Assembly (NCBI GenBank): GCA_002293265.1
Contig: DBCW01000060.1
Coordinates: forward strand, 7,685-13,344
Direction: 5' to 3'
Origin: Eggerthellales bacterium UBA948
GTDB taxonomy: Bacteria; Actinomycetota; Coriobacteriia; Coriobacteriales; UBA8131
DNA: 5,660 bases
The notes below the pieces were generated by a model. The model made no database searches, was not told the DNA's origin, and worked only from the letters and a program-made list of their open reading frames with translations. The first letter of the stretch is position 1; each line of letters begins with the position of its first letter. The position numbers and the translations under genes were made by a program. Shown here in pieces: positions 1 to 5,030 of the stretch.

Positions 1-156
1 ACAGAGCCACGCCGGAAGACCTGCATAAACTCCGTATAGATAAAAAATGTCGCAGGCAACTGCAAGGACATAGAAGGCAATTGGGAATCTTTTGATCAGA
101 CTCCGAAATGCCAGTATGAACACTGCTGTTACCGCTATTCCGATAAGCAATCTCAT
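1..156 (-). CDS. Integral membrane protein, N-terminal 52 residues (possible ferric-reductase-like/MsrQ-type heme membrane protein), partial
   Basis: The ATG at 156-154 follows a good ribosome binding site, AGGGAG at 168-163, with a 6-base gap. The frame stays open to the window edge, so only the N-terminus is visible. It begins MRLLIGIAVTAVFILAF, a hydrophobic helix of about 17 residues, then a short basic stretch (RSLIKRF), then a second hydrophobic stretch PIAFYVLAVACDIFYLYGVY. This gives at least two membrane segments and no signal peptide or Cys motif. It lies 114 bases downstream of the Fe-S subunit in the same direction, where a DMSO-reductase operon usually encodes its membrane anchor. 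The N-terminus does not resemble the DmsC or NrfD anchors I know. The basic loop followed by a Pro/Phe/Tyr-containing helix recalls ferric-reductase-like (YedZ/MsrQ) membrane proteins that bind b-type heme. That family call is a guess from a short fragment; membrane location is secure. Confidence 0.6.
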   Translation of the reverse strand, partial: MRLLIGIAVTAVFILAFRSLIKRFPIAFYVLAVACDIFYLYGVYAGLPAWLC

Positions 157-235
157 GTTGTTCTCCCTGTGTTATTCTGATTTCTAGTTTGCACGAAATG
201 GGCTCATAGCTTGGATGAAATCAATTGATGTCTGA

Positions 236-260
236 GAGGCAGCGCAAAATGCGCTGCCTC
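236..260. promoter_or_regulatory. Perfect 10-bp stem-loop between the Fe-S subunit and the downstream membrane gene
   Basis: The arms GAGGCAGCGC (236-245) and GCGCTGCCTC (251-260) pair perfectly around a 5-base loop. The structure starts 10 bases after the dmsB stop. A T-rich run (TTTCTTT, 261-267) follows only on the plus strand. On the minus strand, where the genes are transcribed, the stem is preceded by AAAGAAA and followed by TCAGACATC. It is therefore not a standard intrinsic terminator for the operon. An mRNA-stabilising, processing or partial-termination role between dmsB and the membrane gene is more likely. The structure is certain and the role is inferred. Confidence 0.6.
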
Positions 261-270
261 TTTCTTTAAA

Positions 271-906
271 TCATATAGTTGCGGAAGTAATCTCTTCTTC
301 TGTGCTAGTTAAAACACCATCTGCCTCACAATTTGGATGCAACCTTGATGGCGTAAATAGTACCGATGGTGATGTAGAAACATCTTCGGGTATCGGTGGA
401 AGCGTCTCTACTCCTTTGTGCTTAGAACGCAACTCATCGATATCTCCACAACTCAAGCAACGCGTCGAGCAAGCTGCAACACACTGAGGCACCCCACCTT
501 CATCAATATAATCCATACAAAAATCGCATTTTTTTGACTTGTTGGAGTTAGTCGAGAGATACGGTGCATCAAATGGACAGGCAGTAATGCAGCTTGAGCA
601 GCCTATGCACAGATCACCATTGATGTAGACGATACCGTCATCTCTTTTCATGATAGCCTCTACGGGGCAAACAGCCATACATGCCGGTGACGCGCAATGA
701 TTACATGCCATCGAGACTGAATAGGAGTAATAATTTGAAGGAACGCTTACTCCATTTGCATCTACATCCCAATCGCATTTTGCATAGTCATAAACTTTGC
801 GGAATTTTTCTCCGAGCGGAAGGTCGTTCTTGTCTTTGCATGCGATAATACAGGCTTTGCAACCTACGCACTCATTTGTGTTGTGATAAAAACCTAATTG
901 TGCCAT
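271..906 (-). CDS. dmsB: DmsB-like iron-sulfur electron-transfer subunit (four [4Fe-4S] clusters)
   Basis: About 211 residues, close to the length of E. coli DmsB. Counting from the upstream ATG, four Cys quartets are visible: C14-x2-C17-x2-C20-x3-C24, C69-x2-C72-x4-C77-x3-C81, C101-x2-C104-x2-C107-x3-C111 and C128-x2-C131-x11-C143-x3-C147. This is the ferredoxin-like layout of DmsB/NarH/PsrB subunits. The third group has Cys at every position, so four [4Fe-4S] clusters are expected and not the [3Fe-4S] cluster of NarH. There is no signal peptide; such subunits travel with the Tat-exported catalytic partner. The role is to pass electrons from a membrane donor to the molybdenum subunit. The gene starts 13 bases after dmsA stops, implying translational coupling. 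Two consecutive ATGs exist (909 and 906). GGAGG at 917-913 lies 3 bases from the first and 6 from the second, so I prefer 906. The C-terminal tail of about 50 residues is rich in Pro, Ser, Thr and Glu and ends in ATI. Confidence 0.93.
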   Translation of the reverse strand: MAQLGFYHNTNECVGCKACIIACKDKNDLPLGEKFRKVYDYAKCDWDVDANGVSVPSNYYSYSVSMACNHCASPACMAVCPVEAIMKRDDGIVYINGDLCIGCSSCITACPFDAPYLSTNSNKSKKCDFCMDYIDEGGVPQCVAACSTRCLSCGDIDELRSKHKGVETLPPIPEDVSTSPSVLFTPSRLHPNCEADGVLTSTEEEITSATI

Positions 907-919
907 CATCTACCTCCCA

Positions 920-3610
920 TCAAATTCCTGCAGTAAAGGGTTGACGTCTTACTTCAACATCAAGCTGTGGACCGGAATATTTTTCGATCTTTAAAAGATT
1001 CATGTTGTAATCTTGATAACCATCCCCAAGAAGACGGGTAACACAAACACTGTTCGCGTTTGCACCAACATCAACGCCAGTTTCTTGATCAATGTCGCGC
1101 CAGTTTCCTTGACCTAAGATGACAACGCCCGGCATCAAGTGCGGTATCGGATTGACACGTCTTGCAATTTTCCCACCTTCTCTGGTACTGGCAAGCACCC
1201 AATCACCTTTCTTAAACCCATTCTTTTCGGCATCAGAAACATTCATCAATAAATCATTAGTAAAGATTTCATCAAGCTCTTTGATGTTTGCCACACAACT
1301 ATGTGCATGGCGTATTATGTGCATGGTAATCAACTGCCATTTAAAATCAGCTTCTGTCTTTGCCTGCTCGTAACCATCCGGAGCTGCTTTATACTTAGGT
1401 AGCGCATCGATATCATTAAAGCAGCAAAGATCATAGTAGTCTTTAAGTGCTTGGCTATAGATTTCGTATTTACCTGATGTAGTCTTAACAGGGTTAGCCG
1501 CCGGGTCGTCAATGAACTTCTTATCAAATATGTTCATGAAGTGATCGCCGTCTTTACGCTGCACCTGATACCCACCTTGTGCCACGAAATCTGCAAAGTC
1601 GATAATTCCTTCGACCGGCTCGCCCTCAACACCGTACTCATCAAGATCTTTTTGAGTCACTGTGACCAAAGGTGCTCTGGTTCCATCTGCCTGGAGTATA
1701 GTTGCACCTAGCACTTTGTTGAACTCAGCTTGCTTCACTGTCATTTTTGGAGCAACTTCTTCACTGATCCCAAGTTTGTCGCATAAAAGAAAGAATATCT
1801 CTGCATCTGTCTTGGACTCAAAATAAGGCTCTATAACTCTACGACCAAAAAGAGCAAACTCCGCAGTTGCAGGAGCTCCACAACATACTTCCATTTCAAG
1901 TGTTGATTGAATCGGAAGCACAATATCGGCATGTCGAGCATCATCTGTAAGATACTTCTCGTTGACAACAACAAACTCTACAGTTTCTTTTCTAAATGCT
2001 GCTTCTGCCCAATATCCACCAGTCTGTTGGCTTGTTGGGTTGTGCTGATTGTCACGTACGATACATCTGATATCACAAGATCTTTTGATTTGTCCATTTG
2101 GACTCGGAAAGCTATATTCACCATCTACAATTGCCTTGAATGTTTCAGTAAATGTAATACCGTACTCCAAATTCGGGTCAAACATTTTGTTGGCAATTTT
2201 GCTTTCAGCACGTGTTTCGGTGCAGATCGGGTTTTTTGGATAGGCATATTTGGCACCACCAAATGCAACCATGTTAGCTCCACCAGGAGTTCCCAAATGG
2301 CTGTTTGGACTTGATGACCCTGCCGAGATTTCCGAACCAAGTTTGCCCACACAACCCAACATCCAACCAACTGTAAAGAACAATTGGGCGTAACGGTTGC
2401 CGTAGTTTGTCCTCGCCGGTGCTCCTGAAGATTTCCAAGCAATAGGGCCGGCATTGGTGCCTATTTCTTGTGCAAATTCTCTGATTTTGTCAGGATGCAT
2501 GCCACAAATAGCGCTGGCATATTCCGGCGTTTTGGGAGTACCATCGTACTCGCCAAGAATATAGTCTTTAAAATTCTCATTCGTCTTTGCGTCTGGCGGC
2601 ATGTGTTCTGCGTCAAAACCAAGACAGTATTTGTCTAAGAACTCTTGATTTTGAAGATTGTTTGTTATTAGCTCATACGCTACTGCCTCAAGAAATGCTC
2701 CGTCTGTGCCAGGACGACAGGGGATCCAATCATCACCAAGAACTTGCTGTGTAGTGGAAAAATAAGGGTCAATGAAAATGACTTTTGCTCCATTGGCCTT
2801 CTTTGCATTTAGGAAATTGAACATATTTCCACCGCTTGCTGTCCAAGCAGGATTGATACCAAACATGACAATCAACTTAGCATGGCTTAAAGCAATTCTG
2901 TCCTGTGAATCTGCTGCGCCTGCAGAATACGATCCGCGCATGTGATTGGCCACCACAGGAAATCCACCTTGAGAAGCCTGTCCCCACGTAGTAAGACATC
3001 CTCCGATGGCATTGAGGATTGCACTTCCCAAAAGCCCTCCACCGAGACGTCCTTCTGCTTGCCCTAAAGCCAAAAATGCTTTATTTCCGTAAGTATCACG
3101 GATCCTGGTGTACTCTGAAGCGATCATATCTATAGCTTCATCCCAGCTAATGCGCTCCCACTCATCTTTGCCACGTAACTGAGGGTTTACACCAGCCCCA
3201 CCACCAGGACTCCAGTTTTTACGCTTGATTGGATACTTGAGACGCTCTACGCCGGTAACAATCTTTCTGCCCATCATACCCTTGATACATGGTCTTAACT
3301 GCGGGTACTCGACGCTGTCCGGATGCACATCGCCAGTTCCATGCCTTAGTATCACGCCATCAACCACATATGCCCGATTGTGGCACCTGTAAGCACAACT
3401 ATGCGTATGACAGTTGTAACTCATCCACTCGCCACCTTCTAACTTCATGGAAGTCGGTGACGATTCGGTCGTCTCGGTAACGGTGTTTTCAGCAGGCCTA
3501 GAGCAGCCCGCCAATGCAATTGATGCCGAAGCTCCCGCTACCGCTGCTGCAGCCACAAATGATCTTCTGTTAATTGATGATTCTTTGATCTTCTTTAAAA
3601 GCTCTGCCAT
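920..3610 (-). CDS. dmsA: Tat-exported DMSO-reductase-family molybdopterin oxidoreductase, catalytic subunit (DmsA-like; substrate unknown)
   Basis: 896 residues, roughly 80 longer than E. coli DmsA. A twin-arginine signal (NRRSFV, R15-R16) leads into an Ala-rich hydrophobic segment ending LAGC (Cys36), so a lipid-anchored mature protein is possible. A cluster motif follows: C67, H68, C72, C76 and C108. Family landmarks are ERISWDEAI (152-160), GGCLTTWGQASQGG (203-216), FGINP (250-254), IDP (280-282), RPGTD (299-303), a DmsA-like stretch FLDKYCLGFD, and a molybdopterin-dinucleotide-binding domain at about 755-880 with MPGVVILGQGNW. Aligned by eye to DmsA, Ser213 in GQASQ falls at the molybdenum-ligating Ser of GDYS. 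The enzyme should reduce a small oxidised substrate outside the membrane with electrons from the B subunit. AAAGGAG at 3623-3617 sits 6 bases before the ATG and supports this start. DmsA-type paralogues are abundant in Coriobacteriia with diverse substrates, so DMSO is only one possibility. Confidence 0.93.
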   Translation of the reverse strand: MAELLKKIKESSINRRSFVAAAAVAGASASIALAGCSRPAENTVTETTESSPTSMKLEGGEWMSYNCHTHSCAYRCHNRAYVVDGVILRHGTGDVHPDSVEYPQLRPCIKGMMGRKIVTGVERLKYPIKRKNWSPGGGAGVNPQLRGKDEWERISWDEAIDMIASEYTRIRDTYGNKAFLALGQAEGRLGGGLLGSAILNAIGGCLTTWGQASQGGFPVVANHMRGSYSAGAADSQDRIALSHAKLIVMFGINPAWTASGGNMFNFLNAKKANGAKVIFIDPYFSTTQQVLGDDWIPCRPGTDGAFLEAVAYELITNNLQNQEFLDKYCLGFDAEHMPPDAKTNENFKDYILGEYDGTPKTPEYASAICGMHPDKIREFAQEIGTNAGPIAWKSSGAPARTNYGNRYAQLFFTVGWMLGCVGKLGSEISAGSSSPNSHLGTPGGANMVAFGGAKYAYPKNPICTETRAESKIANKMFDPNLEYGITFTETFKAIVDGEYSFPSPNGQIKRSCDIRCIVRDNQHNPTSQQTGGYWAEAAFRKETVEFVVVNEKYLTDDARHADIVLPIQSTLEMEVCCGAPATAEFALFGRRVIEPYFESKTDAEIFFLLCDKLGISEEVAPKMTVKQAEFNKVLGATILQADGTRAPLVTVTQKDLDEYGVEGEPVEGIIDFADFVAQGGYQVQRKDGDHFMNIFDKKFIDDPAANPVKTTSGKYEIYSQALKDYYDLCCFNDIDALPKYKAAPDGYEQAKTEADFKWQLITMHIIRHAHSCVANIKELDEIFTNDLLMNVSDAEKNGFKKGDWVLASTREGGKIARRVNPIPHLMPGVVILGQGNWRDIDQETGVDVGANANSVCVTRLLGDGYQDYNMNLLKIEKYSGPQLDVEVRRQPFTAGI

Positions 3611-3670
3611 TACTAACTCCTTTCCACTTCTTACAAAACGTGTTTTTGCAAACGCCGATTTAACTCCTTT

Positions 3671-3681
3671 CCGATACCGGT
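3671..3681. promoter_or_regulatory. Palindrome-like motif CCGATACCGGT in the dmsA leader, candidate operator
   Basis: CCGATACCGGT lies 60 bases before the dmsA ATG. It differs at one base from CCGATATCGGT inside the perfect palindrome upstream of the lipoprotein gene (4794-4804). Four of its five half-site positions are symmetric. Both copies lie in the leader between the upstream region and the ribosome binding site. A shared repressor site is an inference; no regulator gene is visible in the window. Confidence 0.3.
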
Positions 3682-3722
3682 AAAGCAGCTTTCCCTTTCC
3701 TTAGGGCTTATGAAAGGCTTTA
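3681..3722. promoter_or_regulatory. Bulged stem-loop in the dmsA 5' leader
   Basis: TAAAGC (3681-3686) and CTTTC (3689-3693), separated by a 2-base AG bulge, pair with GAAAG (3712-3716) and GCTTTA (3717-3722), giving an 11-bp interrupted stem around an 18-base loop. An alternative small hairpin pairs CCCT (3693-3696) with AGGG (3703-3706). If the promoter at 3763-3789 is right, this lies in a leader of about 145 bases. A regulatory RNA role is possible but unproven. Confidence 0.3.
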
Positions 3723-3762
3723 AATTTGAGCAAAAGATTTTGGCTCTCCTTCTACTTGTCAT

Positions 3763-3789
3763 ATTATCATAGAATCCTAAGACAATCAA
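3763..3789 (-). promoter_or_regulatory. Candidate promoter of the dmsAB operon
   Basis: On the minus strand, TATGATAAT (3771-3763) offers two overlapping -10 candidates, TATGAT and GATAAT, each five of six matches to TATAAT. The best upstream box is TTGATT (3789-3784), 15 bases before GATAAT, which is short for a sigma-70 spacer. A weak -35 would fit an activator-dependent respiratory operon. Transcription would start near 3756, leaving a leader of about 145 bases. Confidence 0.4.
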
Positions 3790-3973
3790 TCATTTGAGTT
3801 GATCTTGTAAGGGATTTGCAAAATATTTTTATGTAGCAACAAATTTTGTTCAACAGCGACACTCACTTAATAGGCAGGAACAAGAGTTGTGCTCCAGACC
3901 CCAAGTTTGCTACTTGAAAAACTCCTGTTTGGTTTAAAGTTTGTAGGTTGGTCTTTGTTTTAGCAAAATCACG

Positions 3974-4042
3974 CTATTTCGCACGATAGTCAAGGAAACA
4001 AGTATTTAAAACTGTGATTAGCTTGTCTATCGTGCGAAATAG
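3974..4042. repeat. Long inverted repeat with perfect 16-bp arms
   Basis: CTATTTCGCACGATAG (3974-3989) is the exact reverse complement of 4027-4042. Past one T/T mismatch the pairing continues for CAAG (3991-3994) with CTTG (4022-4025), giving 21-position arms with a single mismatch around a 27-base spacer. Neither side is followed directly by a run of T, so it is not a textbook terminator. It could be the subterminal end of a decayed insertion sequence, a recombinase or regulator site, or a strong RNA hairpin. Confidence 0.75.
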
Positions 4043-4120
4043 TTGAAGTTTATAAGCTAAAGCATACAATGCTGCAATTGAGGTGTACTGCGCGCGTGCT
4101 TTTAAGGCGACATCTCTCAT
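3974..4120 (-). CDS. Doubtful 48-residue ORF, possibly a decayed fragment
   Basis: The ATG at 4120-4118 opens a frame to TAG at 3976-3974. The product starts MRDVALKARAQYTSIAAL, is Ala/Leu-rich and looks helical, and ends DYRAK. The frame is also open for eight codons upstream of the ATG, back to an in-frame TAG. The ribosome binding site is poor: AAGG lies only 2 bases from the ATG, and GAGG is too far away. The ORF contains both arms of the 3974-4042 inverted repeat, and its stop lies in the terminal one. A transposase C-terminus running into an element end would look like this, but I do not recognise the family. Chance is a real alternative. Confidence 0.2.
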   Translation of the reverse strand: MRDVALKARAQYTSIAALYALAYKLQLFRTIDKLITVLNTCFLDYRAK

Positions 4121-4127
4121 CGCCTTA
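4103..4127. other. 8-bp stem-loop downstream of the lipoprotein gene
   Basis: TAAGGCGA (4103-4110) pairs with TCGCCTTA (4120-4127) around a 9-base loop. On the minus strand it is followed by AAAAGC, not by T residues, so it is a weak terminator candidate for the lipoprotein transcript. It overlaps the start of the doubtful 48-codon ORF. Confidence 0.35.
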
Positions 4128-4180
4128 CAGCCACCTCTGCGCTAAGCAGAAATGTATTGGATTTTAACGGTCTTATTTAC

Positions 4181-4280
4181 ACTTGATCGCAAGCTCGGCT
4201 AATCTACTCGTACTTGATCGCAAGCTCGGCTGACCTACTCTTACTTGATCGCGAGCTCGACTGATCTACTCGTACTTGAT
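4181..4280. repeat. 31-bp tandem repeat, three copies plus a partial one, overlapping the lipoprotein stop codon
   Basis: Units run 4181-4211, 4212-4242 and 4243-4273. Each begins ACTTGATCGC on the plus strand and continues with an AGCTCGRCT core and a CTACTC segment. A fourth partial match, ACTTGAT, occurs at 4274-4280 inside the coding region. Units differ at a few positions. On the coding strand, each unit carries a copy of the last codons and stop of the lipoprotein gene (ATC AAG TAC GAG TAG or a close variant). Change in copy number would therefore leave the encoded C-terminus intact. Confidence 0.85.
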
Positions 4281-4763
4281 GGTAAACTCTGCCATCTTGT
4301 AGCTAACCACTTCGCCGCCGATTTTGCTGTCTTTGAACTGTACTGCTTCGGCTTTATGCGTGCCTTCTTTTAATACATCTGCGCCCAGAGTAAGGGTGCC
4401 TACAGTTTTGCCGGGGATGTTGTTTTCGGCTACCAGTGTTCCATCAATGAAGAAGTAAGTTTTGGGATTTTCTTCGTAGCCGCTGGCTTCGAAAGCAATG
4501 TTTGAGGAAGATGCGTTTTTGGAGATGATTACTGTTGGAGTGGTAGTGCTTGATTTGGTGCCGTCGGTTCCTTGTACGAAGAAGATGCCGGTGCCTAGAT
4601 CGCTTTGACCGGTGCCGTCGTACGTTACAGCAGCGTTAGCGCCGGAAGAGCCGGACGAGCCGGACGTTGAGTTTGCTGTACTGCTGCATGCAGCTAAAAG
4701 CATTAGGGATGTTGTTAGTAAAGCTACTAGGATTATTTGAACCGGGGCTTTTTTCTTGCTCAT
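4266..4763 (-). CDS. Small secreted lipoprotein of unknown function
   Basis: 165 residues from the chosen start. The signal peptide is clear: MSKKKAPVQ, then a hydrophobic core IILVALLTTSLMLL, then the lipobox LAAC with Cys26 as the lipidated residue. Residues 27-45 are a Ser/Gly/Thr/Asn linker (GSSGSSG). The remaining 120 or so residues alternate polar and hydrophobic positions, as in a beta-sandwich domain, with FFIDGTLVAENN and LKEGTHKAEAVQF near the C-terminus; there are no further Cys residues. I do not recognise a named family. The protein is expected on the outer face of the membrane. The frame extends upstream to an ATG at 4841, but that start would put 26 extra basic residues before the signal peptide and read through two palindromes. 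The ATG at 4763 has GAGG at 4774-4771 with a 7-base gap, so it is preferred. The gene appears monocistronic. Confidence 0.85.
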   Translation of the reverse strand: MSKKKAPVQIILVALLTTSLMLLAACSSTANSTSGSSGSSGANAAVTYDGTGQSDLGTGIFFVQGTDGTKSSTTTPTVIISKNASSSNIAFEASGYEENPKTYFFIDGTLVAENNIPGKTVGTLTLGADVLKEGTHKAEAVQFKDSKIGGEVVSYKMAEFTIKYE

Positions 4764-4791
4764 TTTATAACCTCTTCGTGTTTGGCGGAAA

Positions 4792-4805
4792 AACCGATAT
4801 CGGTT
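4792..4805. promoter_or_regulatory. Perfect 14-bp palindrome upstream of the lipoprotein gene, candidate operator
   Basis: AACCGATATCGGTT is fully self-complementary. It lies 28 bases upstream of the lipoprotein ATG and 14 bases before its ribosome binding site. Position and symmetry suit a dimeric repressor site or a small RNA hairpin in the leader. A one-mismatch relative of its core occurs in the dmsA leader at 3671-3681. Confidence 0.45.
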
Positions 4806-4827
4806 ATCCATACTTTTACACTTTGCA

Positions 4828-4846
4828 AAACGGTTCAACACCGTTT
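4828..4846. promoter_or_regulatory. Inverted repeat AAACGGT-N5-ACCGTTT upstream of the lipoprotein gene
   Basis: The arms AAACGGT (4828-4834) and ACCGTTT (4840-4846) are perfect and separated by 5 bases. They share the ACCG/CGGT half-site with the palindrome at 4792-4805; the centres are about 39 bases apart. On the minus strand the sequence contains TTGAAC, a possible weak -35 box, but I could not find a convincing -10. A second operator for the same regulator is an inference. Confidence 0.35.
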
Positions 4847-4926
4847 ATGCGAGGGGCTGTATCAAAAATCTTATGGCAAAACTCTTTTGACTTTCACATA
4901 GTGCTAACTGTTTTTATGGATTCCCG

Positions 4927-4983
4927 CCTAAGCGACAGTGACAGAGCGCTACGTAAATAACAGATTGCTACGACAGTGACAGA
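4927..4983. repeat. Three imperfect 19-bp tandem repeats inside the MITE-like element
   Basis: On the minus strand the units are TCTGTCACTGTCGTAGCAA, TCTGTTATTTACGTAGCGC and TCTGTCACTGTCGCTTAGG. The outer units share the first 13 bases exactly, and the middle unit is diverged. The spacing is close to two helical turns, so a protein bound to each unit would sit on the same DNA face. Function is unknown. Confidence 0.6.
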
Positions 4984-5005
4984 TGGTCATGTGAATGACC
5001 ATCTG
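4980..5005. other. Perfect 11-bp stem-loop inside the MITE-like element
   Basis: CAGATGGTCAT (4980-4990) pairs exactly with ATGACCATCTG (4995-5005) around the 4-base loop GTGA. It lies 40 bases downstream of the surface-protein stop, but no T run follows on either strand. It may serve as a weak terminator or RNA-stabilising structure, or simply be part of the element. Confidence 0.6.
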
Positions 5006-5030
5006 AGTTATGCCTAAACCTTTGATACAG

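Larger units (their letters stand above)
3611..4265. other. 655-bp intergenic region upstream of the dms operon, without a recognised gene
   Basis: This stretch separates the lipoprotein stop from the dmsA start. Reading from dmsA outward it holds: the dmsA leader (3611-3762), a candidate promoter (3763-3789), an AT-rich section (3790-3973) with only weak palindromes such as AACAAA-T-TTTGTT (3838-3850) and CAAGT-N5-ACTTG (3902-3916), a long inverted repeat (3974-4042), a doubtful 48-codon ORF (3974-4120), a stem-loop (4103-4127), and the 31-bp tandem repeats (4181-4273). I saw no tRNA, rRNA or known riboswitch in it, and no T-tailed hairpin that would clearly terminate the lipoprotein transcript. 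Confidence 0.7.

Noticed and set aside
302..487. Plus-strand open frame over the Fe-S subunit gene
   Set aside because: It is antisense to a gene with four intact Cys quartets, has no ribosome binding site and gives a low-complexity product. The other plus-strand frames over dmsA, the lipoprotein and the surface protein fail for the same reasons.
2125..2454. 109-codon minus-strand frame inside dmsA
   Set aside because: It lies in a shifted frame within a continuous catalytic-subunit gene whose own frame shows the family motifs throughout; there is no sign of a frameshift.
920..3610. Catechol dehydroxylase or acetylene-hydratase-like enzyme
   Set aside because: These related molybdoenzymes occur in similar hosts, but motif spacing and order here follow DmsA along the whole protein, including the C-terminal domain, and a Ser aligns at the metal-ligand position.
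3661..3762. Molybdenum-cofactor riboswitch in the dmsA leader
   Set aside because: A long leader before a molybdoenzyme gene is suggestive, but I could recognise only one bulged stem and none of the conserved multi-stem architecture. A covariance-model search would be needed.
3786..3797. TCAA-N4-TTGA near the dms promoter as an FNR/CRP-type site
   Set aside because: The half-sites point the opposite way from the FNR consensus TTGAT-N4-ATCAA, and only four bases match per arm.
4103..4150. Intrinsic terminator of the lipoprotein gene
   Set aside because: Two stems occur (4103-4127 and TCTGC/GCAGA at 4136-4150), but neither is followed by a T run on the transcribed strand.
4181..4273. CRISPR array
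   Set aside because: The 31-bp units are directly adjacent without unique spacers and overlap a gene end, so this is a simple tandem repeat.
4764..4841. Longer lipoprotein starting at 4841
   Set aside because: It would place 26 basic residues before a normal lipoprotein signal peptide and lacks a good ribosome binding site; the 4763 start has one.
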